From: Leucobacter allii
GTDB lineage: Bacteria; Actinomycetota; Actinomycetes; Actinomycetales; Microbacteriaceae
NCBI RefSeq assembly: GCF_022919155.1
Contig: NZ_CP095045.1
Span: forward strand, 1,550,001 to 1,614,000
Direction of reading: 5' to 3'
DNA: 64,000 bases
Shown here: positions 42,277-55,018 of the stretch, in pieces
How positions within the stretch are numbered: the stretch's first letter is position 1
Layout: each line of letters starts with the position of its first letter
Program-made: the position numbers and the translations under genes
Notes under the pieces: generated by a model
The model's input: only the letters and a program-made list of their open reading frames with translations
Databases searched by the model: none
What the model was told of the DNA's origin: nothing

Positions 42277-44916
42277 TCAGCGCTCGGGCGCAGTCTCCGA
42301 AGATGCCGGAGCGAGCGGAACGGCGGTGCGCCGCGCGGCGCGACGGGCGATGAGGATCGCCGCTGCGCCGCCGAGCAGCGCGAGGAGGGCGGCGCCGAGC
42401 GGGCCGGCGGCACCGGCGCCGCCGGTGGCGGCGAGCCCGCTGCGAGCTGCCGCGTCCACGGTACCGTTCGAACCGGCGTCCGCGGGGCCCCCGGACGCGC
42501 CGTTCGCACCGCTCCCGGCCGTGCTCGTCGCACCGCTCCCGTTCGCCGCGGCCGTTCCGCCTGCGGACGAGCTGCCGGACGCGGTCGTCGATCCGGTCGC
42601 GGCTCCCGCCTCGGCGCCGCTGTCGGCTCCGGCTCCGCCGGCATCGGCTGCGGCTCCGCTTCCCGCGGCGTCGGCGTCCGAGCCGCCGGCCGGGGCCGAG
42701 ATCCCGATCTCGCCCCAGCCGATGAGGGAGCCGTCGGCGGTGTAGGCGGCGATCCTGTGCGCGCCCGACACGTCGTCGGGAAGGGTCACCCGCACCGTTC
42801 CGTCAGCGGCGACCTCGGGCGCGCCGAGCGACACGGGGTCGGAGAACAGGAACAGCTGCACCACGTCGCCCGCATGCGCCTCGCCCACCGCGACGGTGAT
42901 CTCGGCGCCCGCCTCTGCGGTCTCCGGCACGGCCACGCGGCCGCGGTTCGCCTCGGTGAGGTCCGCTTCGACCGGCGCGAACTCCGCCGGCTCCTGCCCG
43001 AGCACGACGAGCGGGGCCCAGGCGTCCGCGTCGCGGTTCTCCCAGGAGTTCACCGGCGCCGTCGGATCGGCCGCATCGTTCTCGCGGAGGTAGGTGCCGA
43101 CGCCGTAGGCGGTGCCGGCGTCGAGCGTGCCGGCGGGGATGGTCGCCGTGACGGCGAAGGTGCCGAGCTGGCGCGTCAGGTTGTTCTGGGTGAGGGTCGG
43201 ATTCCCGTCGGTCCAGGTGTCCTGCGACTGCGTGACGCCGTCGACGCGCGTGAGCCCGCCGGTGCCCGGCTGCCACGCGTCCTTCGTGAACAGCGCGAGG
43301 TCGATGGCGGAGGTCACCGTGGGCCGGGTCTCGGTCCACGCCGGCACCGTGTAGCCGGCGCCGACGATGGTGACGGTGGTGTCCTCGGCCGGGTCGATCG
43401 GGCCGTCGGCGACGACGGCGAGCTGCGGGCCCGCGCCCTTCGCCGGCAGCACGGTGAGGCGCACCGGGTCCGAGGCGACGACCTGGCCGGGTGAGCCGGC
43501 CTCGCGGCCCTCCATGCTGCCGGCGACGGCGCGGATGAGCGCCCCGTCCTGCGCCAGGGTCAGCTCCGGGATCACGAAGGCGCTCAGCGCGTTGCTCGCG
43601 CCGCGGGTCCCCGCGATCTCCTCCCAGGTCTCCCCTTCGTCGGTGCTGATCTCGACGCGGTTGAGCTCCTGCACGAGCTGCGGGGAGGCCGTCGCGCCCG
43701 CGGTGAAGCGCGCCGGCGAGCCGGCGAAGCCGATCACCCGCGTCGGCTGTTCGAGGAAGACCGCCTCCTGGTAGTCCGCGGTCAGCACGATGGCGCGCTG
43801 CGACGTCGCGCTGCCGCTCGCGTTCGTCGCGATCAGGCGCACCGACTTCCCGTTCCACTCGGCCGCGGCCTCGAAGCTCAGCGTCTCGGAGTCCGCACCG
43901 GGGATCGTCTCCCACGCGCCCAGCGTGGACTTCGTGACGGTCCGCTCCCAGCGGTACGACGTCGCGTTCTCCGCCTTCGCCGTGACGGTGACGGTGCGCC
44001 CGTTGATGATGACGGTCGAGGTGCTCTGCACCTTCGGCTGCTCGGTGATCGTCGGAGGCGCCGCCGCGTCGATCACCTCGGGCGCGCCGTCGAACTGAAC
44101 CGTGAACGCCGTCGCGGCCTTCGTCGGGTCGGCGGCGCCGCCGCTCGAGTACCAGTACGAGGAGAGGCCGGACTTGATGTGGAAGTCGACCACCGACTGC
44201 GGCCAGGAGCCCCAGCCCGCGACCGTGCGATCCTGCGGGGTCCCCTCCCCTGCCGGGATCTCGACCTCGACACCGGCGTAGTCCGGAAGCACCTCGATGC
44301 CATGCTCGGTGACCGTGACGTCGCTGAAGGTGGCGAGCGTGACGTCGGTCTTCTCGAGCGGGATCATCACGTCCGGGTGCTCCATCGACGCGCCGTAGCC
44401 GCCGAGGGTGGCGCTCAGCGTGCCGGTGCCGTCGGCGCCGACGTGCAGCCCGAGTTCGGTGATGGACCACGGTACGAGGCCGCCGTAGGCGTTCGCGACC
44501 ACGGCTCCGTCCCAGGAGATCTCCGCCTCGCCGGTCGCCGGGTTCGCCGTGCCGGTGCCGCCGGTGAGCAGCATCTTCTGCGTGTACGCGGTGCCGCTCG
44601 ATCCCGAGCATCTCGTCTCCGCCGAGGCGAGGGTGAGCCCGCCTCCGGCGTCGTGGACGATCCGCGCGTTGCCCTGCTCGGCGGCGTAGTCCGTCTGCTC
44701 GCCGGCGGAGAGGTAGTTGCAGGTCGAGTTGCCGGGGTTGCCGCCCTGGTACTGCCCGCTGATCCCCCACAGGAACGAGGCCTCGTCCACGGCGACGGAC
44801 GCGTCGCCCTCCTCCGCGAACGCCACGGCCGTTCCCGCCGTCGCTCCTCCGGCGGCGATCAGCACGGCGACCGCCGCGGCGAGCAGCGTCCTCCCCCGTG
44901 TGCGGTGTGCTCTCAT
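42277..44916 (-). CDS. HtaA-like surface protein with Ig-like domains and sortase signal
   Basis: An 879-residue wall-anchored protein. Residues 1-34 are a signal peptide (cut after AFA). About 45-245 resembles the HtaA domain used for haem binding in corynebacteria (FLWGISGQYQGG, ATGEAEISWDG, GADGTGTLSATLGG), with two Cys (NSTCNYL, AETRCSG) that may form a disulfide. Two Ig-like segments follow (about 250-440), then an AlphaHtaA-associated-like region with NSWENRDADAWAPLVVLG, then a linker rich in Ala, Gly and Ser. The end is a sorting signal LAATG (828-832), a hydrophobic helix and RRAARR. LAxTG is the class E sortase type. The haem-binding Tyr is not assigned. Confidence 0.8.
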   Translation of the reverse strand: MRAHRTRGRTLLAAAVAVLIAAGGATAGTAVAFAEEGDASVAVDEASFLWGISGQYQGGNPGNSTCNYLSAGEQTDYAAEQGNARIVHDAGGGLTLASAETRCSGSSGTAYTQKMLLTGGTGTANPATGEAEISWDGAVVANAYGGLVPWSITELGLHVGADGTGTLSATLGGYGASMEHPDVMIPLEKTDVTLATFSDVTVTEHGIEVLPDYAGVEVEIPAGEGTPQDRTVAGWGSWPQSVVDFHIKSGLSSYWYSSGGAADPTKAATAFTVQFDGAPEVIDAAAPPTITEQPKVQSTSTVIINGRTVTVTAKAENATSYRWERTVTKSTLGAWETIPGADSETLSFEAAAEWNGKSVRLIATNASGSATSQRAIVLTADYQEAVFLEQPTRVIGFAGSPARFTAGATASPQLVQELNRVEISTDEGETWEEIAGTRGASNALSAFVIPELTLAQDGALIRAVAGSMEGREAGSPGQVVASDPVRLTVLPAKGAGPQLAVVADGPIDPAEDTTVTIVGAGYTVPAWTETRPTVTSAIDLALFTKDAWQPGTGGLTRVDGVTQSQDTWTDGNPTLTQNNLTRQLGTFAVTATIPAGTLDAGTAYGVGTYLRENDAADPTAPVNSWENRDADAWAPLVVLGQEPAEFAPVEADLTEANRGRVAVPETAEAGAEITVAVGEAHAGDVVQLFLFSDPVSLGAPEVAADGTVRVTLPDDVSGAHRIAAYTADGSLIGWGEIGISAPAGGSDADAAGSGAAADAGGAGADSGAEAGAATGSTTASGSSSAGGTAAANGSGATSTAGSGANGASGGPADAGSNGTVDAAARSGLAATGGAGAAGPLGAALLALLGGAAAILIARRAARRTAVPLAPASSETAPER

Positions 44917-45020
44917 GTCTCGTGCGCCCCTTCGCAGTCGTCGACGCGGGAGGAGGCGGATGCCTCGCATGCGCGCGTCGATGGTGAATGATCCGGCAAG
45001 TTATGCGGACCACAGCTAAG

Positions 45021-45039
45021 TCTGATGAATATCATCAGA
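45021..45039. promoter_or_regulatory. Second copy of the GntR-type operator, upstream of the HtaA-like gene
   Basis: TCTGATGA (45021-45028), ATA, TCATCAGA (45032-45039): a perfect palindrome. It fits the same 19-base pattern TCWGATGWATAWCATCWGA as the operator at 41075-41093, differing only at four symmetric W positions. On the reverse strand it sits about 17 bp upstream of a possible -10 CATAAC (45000-45005), so it would cover the -35 of the surface-protein gene. Confidence 0.75.
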
Positions 45040-45142
45040 TGATGCAAGCGTCGATCGAGGAACTGACGACGGAACCGGCGCTTCGCGCACCGGCGGAAGA
45101 AGCCGCCGATAGACTCGCAGTCGGTCAACCGCGAGGAGGAAC

Positions 45143-45682
45143 ATGGCGATCGGTTCGACGATGCACGCCTTCGAGGTCGAGCTGGCGGACCTCGACCGCG
45201 GCGTCTACGCGCAGTTCACGCTCCGTGCCGCGCAGCATCCCTCGGAGACCTCCGCCTTCCTCATGACCCGGGTGCTCGCCTACTGCCTCGAGTTCGAGGA
45301 GGGGATCGCCTTCGGCGGCGGCGTGTCGACGGCGGACGAGCCGGCCGTGCTCGTCCGCGATCTCACGGGAGCCCTCACGGCCTGGATCGAGGTCGGGGCC
45401 CCCGACGCCGCGCGCGTCCACGCCGGGAGCCGTTCGGCAGAGCGGGCCGTCGTCTACACGCATCGGGATGCCGAGAAGCTCCTCGCCTCGTGGGCGGGGA
45501 AGATCATCCATCGCGGGGAGGATCTCGTCCTCAGGAGCTTCGATCCCGGATTCATCGACGGCGCCGTCGCCGTACTCGCCCGGCGCAACGCGCTCGCCCT
45601 CTCCCGCACGGAGGGGCAGCTCTACCTCGAGCTCAACGGATCGACGCTCGGCTCGTCGCTGCACGAGCACCGGTTGCGCTGA
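45143..45682 (+). CDS. YaeQ family protein
   Basis: A 179-residue protein matching the YaeQ family: MAIGSTMHAFEVELADLDRGVYAQFTLRAAQHPSETSAFLMTRVLAYCLEFEEGIAFGGG at the start and KIIHRGEDLVLRSF in the middle. YaeQ has a PD-(D/E)XK-like fold and unknown function; an E. coli relative was linked to transcription antitermination. TAGACT (45110-45115) is a possible -10, and GAGGAGGAAC gives a strong ribosome site at ATG 45143. It is divergent from the HtaA-like gene. Confidence 0.9.
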   Translation: MAIGSTMHAFEVELADLDRGVYAQFTLRAAQHPSETSAFLMTRVLAYCLEFEEGIAFGGGVSTADEPAVLVRDLTGALTAWIEVGAPDAARVHAGSRSAERAVVYTHRDAEKLLASWAGKIIHRGEDLVLRSFDPGFIDGAVAVLARRNALALSRTEGQLYLELNGSTLGSSLHEHRLR

Positions 45683-45807
45683 GCACCGGTTGCGCCGAGC
45701 ACCCTCGCGGCCGGTGCCGCGCCCGACCGGCGGTCCTCCAGCTCGACCGACGGTGCTCGTGCTTCGCGCGCGGTCCGAGCGCCCGGCGCTCGGATTCCGC
45801 GCCCGTC

Positions 45808-46425
45808 TCAGCGCTCGGGGTCGACGATGATGATCGTCTCCGAGGCGGCGGCCCCGCCCGGCCGGACCGGGCCGCGCGCCGCGCCACCGGCGGCCGCCCG
45901 GCGCAGCCGCTGCGCCGCCCAGACGATCGACGCCCCGATGAGCACGATCACGAGCCCCGCGACCACCGCGACGATCGAGAGCGCGATCTGCGGCCAGATC
46001 AGGGCGACGACGCCGCCGAGGAGCAGCACCGCGCCGGGCACGACGGCGCGGAGGCTGCCGACGAGCCGAGCGGCCACGGCGATCCAGATCGCCCCGGCCC
46101 CGATCAGCGAGACGCCCGCGAACGCGACGATGGCGCCCGTGGTGAGCGCGGGGAAGGCCATCGCCGCGAGCCCGGCGAGCCCGAGGAGGACACCGCCGAT
46201 GACGGCGGGACCGCTGGCCCCGCCGCGCACGACGAGCGCCAGGCCGGTGAGCATGAGCGCCGCCCCGAAGAGCAGGGCGAGCAGCGAGCTCGCGGCGACG
46301 AAGGGCCAGACGAGGAGCGCGATCCCGCTCAGCGCGACGAGCGCTCCGACGGCCGTGAGCGCCCACCATGGCGCGCTCCGCCGCCGAGCGGATGCGGCGG
46401 TGAACGGGACGGGCTGCGGGATCAC
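45808..46425 (-). CDS. HdeD/DUF308-like membrane protein
   Basis: A 205-residue protein with six hydrophobic helices in about residues 20-170 and repeated patterns such as GIALLVWPFVAASSLLALLFGAALMLTGLALVV, typical of the HdeD family (DUF308). Members are membrane proteins, linked to acid stress in E. coli, with unknown role here. The soluble ends are Arg/Gly rich. ATG 46425 has no strong ribosome site. Confidence 0.75.
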   Translation of the reverse strand: MIPQPVPFTAASARRRSAPWWALTAVGALVALSGIALLVWPFVAASSLLALLFGAALMLTGLALVVRGGASGPAVIGGVLLGLAGLAAMAFPALTTGAIVAFAGVSLIGAGAIWIAVAARLVGSLRAVVPGAVLLLGGVVALIWPQIALSIVAVVAGLVIVLIGASIVWAAQRLRRAAAGGAARGPVRPGGAAASETIIIVDPER

Positions 46426-46551
46426 GACGACCTCCGATGCGGTGCTGCGGGGCGGATGGCTTGACGGCCCCAGGTTACGTCACCGCTCCCGTGAAGCGGC
46501 CGGGGATCGTTCCGTGTCCGCCAGGGGCGTAGCCGCTGGCAGAATGGAGGC

Positions 46552-47196
46552 ATGCGCCGCGACGATTTCCTCGCCCCGGCCCTCGAGGTGGCCCCGACGC
46601 TGCTCGACGCGCGACTGAGTCTCGACTCCCCCGAGGGCTCCGTGACGCTCCGCATCACGGAGGTGGAGGCCTACCACGGCGTCGGCGCCCCGGGGCCGCA
46701 CGACGCCGGCTCGCACGCGAGGAACGGTCGGACGGAGCGCAACGCCTCCATGTTCGGGCCGCCCGGTCGCGCCTACGTGTACTTCAGCTACGGGATGCAC
46801 TTCGCGCTCAACCTCGTGTGCGGGCCCGCGGGCGTCGCCTCCGGGGTGCTGCTGCGCGCCGGCGAGGTCGTCGCGGGCGCAGCGCTCGCACGCGCCCGCC
46901 GCGCGGCGAAACGCCCGCCCGGCGCCGCGGAGATCCCCGATCGGGCGCTCGCGCGCGGGCCGGGCAATCTGGCGGCGGCGCTCGGGATCTCCCGCGCGAG
47001 GCATGACGGGCTGGACCTCTTCTCGCGGCCCTTCGCGATCGTCGCGGGTCCCCCGAGCGGCGCGAGGACGGTCGCGGGCCCGCGCGTGGGCGTCGCCGGA
47101 GCCGCCGGCGGCCCCGCCTTCCCCTGGCGTTTCGGCCTCGCCGGGGACCCGACGGTCTCGGCATTCCGACCGGGCCGGGGTGCGCCGCGCGCGTGA
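46552..47196 (+). CDS. mpg: 3-methyladenine DNA glycosylase (AAG/MPG type)
   Basis: Base-excision repair enzyme that removes alkylated purines. 214 residues. The family hallmarks are RITEVEAYHG (with the catalytic Glu), DAGSHARNGRTERNASMFGPPGRAYVYFSYGMHFALNLVC and RGPGNLAAALGI. CAGAAT (46540-46545) lies six bases before ATG 46552; a GGAGG site overlaps the gap, so both leaderless and led starts are possible. It ends convergently with the DMT gene. Confidence 0.93.
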   Translation: MRRDDFLAPALEVAPTLLDARLSLDSPEGSVTLRITEVEAYHGVGAPGPHDAGSHARNGRTERNASMFGPPGRAYVYFSYGMHFALNLVCGPAGVASGVLLRAGEVVAGAALARARRAAKRPPGAAEIPDRALARGPGNLAAALGISRARHDGLDLFSRPFAIVAGPPSGARTVAGPRVGVAGAAGGPAFPWRFGLAGDPTVSAFRPGRGAPRA

Positions 47197-47223
47197 CTCG
47201 AGCGGGGCGACTCCGGTTCCGCC

Positions 47224-48189
47224 TCAGTCCGCCTGACCCGGCTCCGCGGACCCCGCGCCCGGCGTCCGCGGCGCGCGGGCGTCCGCGAGCGCCGAGACAC
47301 CGGACTGCGGGTGGAACTTCGCGAGCCCGAGGACGCCGCTCACCGCGAGCGCGCCGGAGAGGACGAACACGACGACGGCCCAGAGGGGGGCGCCCGCGGC
47401 TTCGTCGAGGATCACGATCCCTATGAGCACGGCGACGATCGGGTCGATGACGGTGAGCCCCGCCACGACCAGGTCGGGCGGGCCGGAGGAGTAGGCGTTC
47501 TGCACGAACACCATGCCGAGCAGTGCGCCGCTCACGAGCGCGGCGACGCAGACCCAGGTGAGGATCTCGAACTCGCCCTGCTGCAGCCGCCCGATGACCG
47601 CCTTCGCGAAGGTCGCGACGAAGCCGTAGAGCACGCCGGCGCCGACGATGTAGACGAGGGCGATGCTGCGATGGCGGAAACCGATGAAGCACAGCACCAC
47701 GACCACGAAGACGACGGCGAAGGTGATGAGGATCTCGACGAGTGTGCCGTCCGTGATGGGTCGATCGGAGGCGGTGAACGCCGCGACCGTCACGAACACG
47801 ACGATGCCGAGCACCGCCATCGCGATCGAGGTCTTGACCCGGGAGCCGAGGCGCACGCCGCTCACGCGGGAGTTGAGGATCGAGGTGATCACGAGCCCCA
47901 CGACGCCGATCGGCTGCACGATGATCAGCGGGGAGAGCGAGAGCGAGCCGATCTGGAAGAGCACGGCGAGCCCGAGCAGCAGCGTGCCGCTCACCCACGA
48001 GGGGCGGCGGACGAGGGCGAGCACGTGCCGGAGGGAGAGCCCGGATCCGGCGCTCTCCCCCGTCAGGCGCTCCACCTTGTTGAGTCCGCGGGACTGGTAC
48101 TGCGCGCCGAGCGCGAGCAGCACGGCGCCGAGCAGCGCGAGCGGGATCCCGAGGAACTGCGTCGGATCGAGGGAGGCGACCTCCTCCAT
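47224..48189 (-). CDS. DMT-superfamily membrane protein (NIPA/EamA-like)
   Basis: A 321-residue protein with about nine hydrophobic segments, beginning LGIPLALLGAVLLALGAQYQSRGLNKVE. The overall pattern (SPLIIVQPIGVVGLVITSILNSRVSG, VAGLTVIDPIVAVLIGIVILDEAAGAPLW) fits the DMT superfamily and is closest in look to the NIPA-type actinobacterial proteins. Substrate unknown. It starts six bp after the gmk stop, so it is probably read with gmk. Confidence 0.82.
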   Translation of the reverse strand: MEEVASLDPTQFLGIPLALLGAVLLALGAQYQSRGLNKVERLTGESAGSGLSLRHVLALVRRPSWVSGTLLLGLAVLFQIGSLSLSPLIIVQPIGVVGLVITSILNSRVSGVRLGSRVKTSIAMAVLGIVVFVTVAAFTASDRPITDGTLVEILITFAVVFVVVVLCFIGFRHRSIALVYIVGAGVLYGFVATFAKAVIGRLQQGEFEILTWVCVAALVSGALLGMVFVQNAYSSGPPDLVVAGLTVIDPIVAVLIGIVILDEAAGAPLWAVVVFVLSGALAVSGVLGLAKFHPQSGVSALADARAPRTPGAGSAEPGQAD

Positions 48190-48195
48190 CGCCGC

Positions 48196-49140
48196 TCAGC
48201 CCTCCGCGGGCGCCGCGCCGCGCATGAGTTCGACGAGGCGCGCCGCCGCACGGGGCACCTCGTCGTTGACGATGACCTCGTCGAACTCGTCGACCGCGGC
48301 CAGCTCGACCTTCGCCGTCTCCAGACGCCGGCTCCGCTCCTCGGCGTCCTCCGTGCCCCGGCCGACGAGGCGCTGCACGAGCTCCTCCCAGCTCGGCGGC
48401 GTCAGGAAGACGAGCCGCGCCTCAGGCATGCTCGCGCGCACCTGCCGCGCGCCCTGCAGATCGATCTCGAGCAGCACGGGCTCGCCGCGCTCCGCGGCCT
48501 CCAGGACCGGCCCCCGCGGGGTGCCGTACCGCGAGCGGTTGTGCACCGTGGCCCACTCCAGGAGTCCGTCCGAGGCGAGCAGGCGGTCGAAGCCCTCGTC
48601 GTCGACGAAGAAGTAGTGCTCGCCGTGCACCTCGCCCGGCCGCGGCGCCCGGGTCGTCGCGGACACCGACAGCTTCACCTCGGGGTAGTGCTCGCGGATG
48701 TACGCGGCCACGGTCCCCTTGCCGACGGCCGTCGGGCCCGCGAGCACGGTCAGCGCGGGTCTGGCGCCCTTCGGCGCCCCGCCGGTGCGCTCCCGCACGA
48801 AGCGCTCGAGCCGTTCGCGCTGGAGCTTGCCGAGGCCGCCGAGGCGCTTGCGCTCGGAGATCTCCAGCTGCTCGCGCACCCGCTCGGCCTTGACCGCCCC
48901 GATGGCGGGGAAGGAGAGGAGGAAGTCCGTGATCCGCAGCGAGGCCGCCGTGCTGTCCGGCACCCGCGACTGCTCGAGCACGCGGAACGGCGAGACCTCG
49001 CCGCTGCGCAGCTTCCGCTTGAGCTCGGCCCGCGCCTGCCGCGCAGCGATCGCGGCGCGATTCGCGGCGACGCGGTCCACCTCCGGCATCGGCCGGTCGG
49101 CTGAATGCGCTTTGCCCGTCATGCTCTCACTCTCCGTCAC
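48196..49140 (-). CDS. gmk: Guanylate kinase fused to an mIHF-type DNA-binding domain
   Basis: About 314 residues against about 200 for ordinary Gmk. The C-terminal part (from about 130) is a complete guanylate kinase, GMP + ATP to GDP + ADP, with P-loop GPTAVGKGT and [23 protein letters not shown]. The N-terminal 120 residues resemble the actinobacterial integration host factor: [22 protein letters not shown], then [45 protein letters not shown], including the helix-two-turn-helix core. In mycobacteria mihF and gmk are adjacent separate genes. TAGGCT (49147-49152) lies six bases before GTG 49140 (leaderless); ATG 49122 with GGAG upstream is the alternative. Confidence 0.92.
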   Translation of the reverse strand: MTESESMTGKAHSADRPMPEVDRVAANRAAIAARQARAELKRKLRSGEVSPFRVLEQSRVPDSTAASLRITDFLLSFPAIGAVKAERVREQLEISERKRLGGLGKLQRERLERFVRERTGGAPKGARPALTVLAGPTAVGKGTVAAYIREHYPEVKLSVSATTRAPRPGEVHGEHYFFVDDEGFDRLLASDGLLEWATVHNRSRYGTPRGPVLEAAERGEPVLLEIDLQGARQVRASMPEARLVFLTPPSWEELVQRLVGRGTEDAEERSRRLETAKVELAAVDEFDEVIVNDEVPRAAARLVELMRGAAPAEG

Positions 49141-49149
49141 CCTCACAGC

Positions 49150-50012
49150 CTATGCGAGCGCGGCCGCGATCGCGTCCGCCCGCTCGCGGATCCGTTCCAC
49201 GAGCCCCTCGGGGCCGCCCGCGAGGATGCTGCGCGACTCGTTCGCGAGGAGGGCATGACCGATGCCGCCGAAGATGCTCCCGGCGTCCTCGATCCTGGCC
49301 CCCTGATGCCCGAAGCCCGGAGCGAGCACGGGGAGCGCGGGCGGTGCGCTCCGCTCCCCCGTGTCGATGCCGAAGCCCGCCAGATCGAGGGTGGCGCCGA
49401 GCACGACCCCGACCGAGCCGACCGCCCCGGCGGCTCCGTCCGCCGCGGCCTCGCGGTTCCAGGCCTCGGCGTCGGCGACCATGGCCGCTGCGACGCTGCG
49501 ACCGTCGGAGCGAACCGCGAGCTGCACGGACCGGGCCTCGGGGTTCGAGGTCGCCGCGAGGACGAAGAGCCCCTTGCCGTGGGCGCGCACGTGCGCGAGC
49601 GCGCCCTGCAGCGTGCCGAAGCCCTGGTAGGCCGCGACGGTCATCGCGTCCGCCTCGAGCGGCGAGCCCGGCGCGAGCCAGGCGTCGGCGTAGGCGGCGA
49701 AGCTCGAGTCGATGTCGCCGCGCTTCACATCAGCGATCACGAGCAGACCCGCCGCTCGCGCGTCCGCCAGCACGCGCTCGAGCGCCCGGAAGCCGGCGGC
49801 GCCGAAGCGCTCGAAGAACGCGATCTGCGGCTTGACGCAGGCGGCGACGCCGGCGGCGGCGGCCACGAGCCCGCGACCCATCCGCTCCGCGCCCGCCGCG
49901 TCGTCCGCGAGCCCCCAGGCCTCCAGCAGCCCCGCGTGGGGATCGATCCCCGCGCAGAGGTGCCGGCCCGCGGCGAACTCCGCCGCGAGCCGGTCGCCGA
50001 AGCTGCGCGATG

Positions 50013-50016
<4 letters not shown>
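49150..50016 (-). CDS. pyrF: Orotidine 5'-phosphate decarboxylase, type 2
   Basis: Last step of UMP synthesis. 288 residues, with the catalytic DVKRGDI region ([24 protein letters not shown]), the N-terminal [16 protein letters not shown], and [10 protein letters not shown] near the phosphate site. This is the actinobacterial PyrF2 type. The start ATG overlaps the carB stop by four bases (ATGA). The gmk promoter lies over its 3' end. Confidence 0.95.
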
Positions 50017-53294
<3,278 letters not shown>

Positions 53295-53297
53295 GGG

Positions 53298-54494
53298 TTA
53301 CTTGGCTCCGTTCTGAGCGGCGCGGCCGGCGACCAGCTGGCGGAAACGATCGAAGAGGTAGAAGGCGTCGTGCGGGCCGGCGGCGGCCTCGGGGTGGTAC
53401 TGCACGGAGAACGCGGGGATGTCGAGGCATTCGAGGCCCTCGACGACGTGGTCGTTGAGGCTGTAGTGGCTCACCTGCACGCGGCCGAAGCCCTCGGGCG
53501 CCGTGAGTTCGCCGTCGATGGGCGCGTCGACGGCGAAGCCGTGGTTCTGCGCGGTGATCTCGACCCGTCCGGTGCGCTTGTCGAGCACGGGCTGGTTGAT
53601 CCCGCGGTGCCCGAAGGGCAGCTTGTAGGTGCCGAAGCCGAGCGCGCGGCCGAGCAGCTGGTTGCCGAAGCAGATCCCGAAGTACGGGATCCCGTCGCGC
53701 AGGAGCGCGCGGAGGAGCTCGACCTGCGCGTCCGAGGCGGCGGGATCGCCCGGCCCGTTCGAATAGAACAGCGCGTCGGGGGCGATCGCGCGGATCTCCT
53801 CGACCGTCGTCGTCGCGGGCAGCACGATCACATCGAAGCCGTGCTCGGACAGGTACCGCACCGTGGCGCGCTTGATCCCGAGATCGAGCACGGCGATCGA
53901 GCCGACGCGGTCGACGCCCGGCTCGGCGGGCACGTCGTAGCGCTCGGGCGTGGTGACCTCCGCGGAGAGATTGCGCCCCGCCATCGCGGCCTGCCCGCGC
54001 ACGAGACCGAGCTGCTCGTCCTCGGGGAGCGACGCCTCGGCCCCCGAGAAGATGCCGGCGCGCATCGCGCCGGCCGAGCGGATGTGCCGGGTCACCGCGC
54101 GGGTGTCGATCCCCGAGATGCCCACCACGCCGTCCGCCACGAGATCCTCGTCGAGCGAACGCTCCGCGCGGAAGTTCGAGACCCGCCGTGCGGGGTCACG
54201 CACCACGAAGCCGGCGACCCAGATCCTGCGCGACTCCATGTCGTCGTCGTTGGCGCCGGTGTTGCCGATGTGCGGCGCCGTCATCAGCACGATCTGACCC
54301 GCGTAGGACGGGTCGGTGAGGGTCTCCTGGTACCCGGTCATCCCGGTGGAGAAGACGACCTCGCCGAGGGTGCGGCCGGTCGCTCCGTAGGCGCGGCCCG
54401 CGTACCGCGTCCCGTCCTCGAGCACCAGCACCGCGGCGCCCTCCGCCACCGCCGCTGCCGGGGGCACCGTCACTTCATTCTTCGTCGTGGTCAC
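53298..54494 (-). CDS. carA: Carbamoyl-phosphate synthase, small subunit
   Basis: Glutaminase subunit. 398 residues, with the N-terminal domain ([35 protein letters not shown]) and the GATase domain with Cys in [16 protein letters not shown] and [14 protein letters not shown] 54494 has AGGAGG six bases upstream and overlaps the stop of the PH-like gene by four bases (GTGA). Confidence 0.96.
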   Translation of the reverse strand: MTTTKNEVTVPPAAAVAEGAAVLVLEDGTRYAGRAYGATGRTLGEVVFSTGMTGYQETLTDPSYAGQIVLMTAPHIGNTGANDDDMESRRIWVAGFVVRDPARRVSNFRAERSLDEDLVADGVVGISGIDTRAVTRHIRSAGAMRAGIFSGAEASLPEDEQLGLVRGQAAMAGRNLSAEVTTPERYDVPAEPGVDRVGSIAVLDLGIKRATVRYLSEHGFDVIVLPATTTVEEIRAIAPDALFYSNGPGDPAASDAQVELLRALLRDGIPYFGICFGNQLLGRALGFGTYKLPFGHRGINQPVLDKRTGRVEITAQNHGFAVDAPIDGELTAPEGFGRVQVSHYSLNDHVVEGLECLDIPAFSVQYHPEAAAGPHDAFYLFDRFRQLVAGRAAQNGAK

Positions 54495-55018
54495 GCGTCC
54501 TCCTGGCTCGCATTCGTATGGGTCTGGTGCGGCGCGATGGCCGCGACGGCCTCGGCGAAGCGCAGCTGCTCCTCCGGGCCGGTGAATCGGAATCCGGATT
54601 CGAGCTCCGGGACGGCGCTGCCGGCGGCCCGCCAGCGCAGGAGCGAGAGCCCGTCGCGCTCGACGGCCTTGCCGACGCGCCCGCCGGCCGTGCCGGTGCC
54701 CGTGATGCGGTCGGCGGGGATGCCGATCGGCGCTTCTCCGGTCACGGCGATCTCCACGCCGTCCGCGCGCACGGTCACGTCGGCGAAGCCCTTGTAGCGC
54801 AGCCCGGGGATCGCGAGCCGCTGGAAGGGCGCGCCGGCCGGCGTCGTGGAGACGTAGCCGGCGTGCGGGAACGCGGCGAGCGGCGCACCCGCGAGCTCCG
54901 CCGCGCCCACGTCGATGCCCGCGTCGCGGCGCGAGCGCGCGCGCCAGCCGAGCCACATGGCCGCCAGGATCACCGCGGCGATCGCCGCCATGACGGCGAT
55001 GAAGACCTCGGCGCTCAT
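54491..55018 (-). CDS. Membrane-anchored PH-like protein in the pyr operon
   Basis: A 175-residue protein with one N-terminal transmembrane helix ([22 protein letters not shown]) followed by a soluble beta-rich domain. The mycobacterial counterpart (Rv1382) also lies between pyrC and carA. No catalytic motif is seen, and its role in pyrimidine synthesis is unknown. It overlaps pyrC and carA by four bases on each side, so it is a firm member of the operon. Confidence 0.85.
   Translation of the reverse strand: MSAEVFIAVMAAIAAVILAAMWLGWRARSRRDAGIDVGAAELAGAPLAAFPHAGYVSTTPAGAPFQRLAIPGLRYKGFADVTVRADGVEIAVTGEAPIGIPADRITGTGTAGGRVGKAVERDGLSLLRWRAAGSAVPELESGFRFTGPEEQLRFAEAVAAIAPHQTHTNASQEDA

Noticed and set aside
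42047..44991. Long forward frames antisense to the HtaA-like gene
   Set aside because: They are Arg/Ala-rich without domains or ribosome sites; the reverse gene has a signal peptide and sorting signal in frame.
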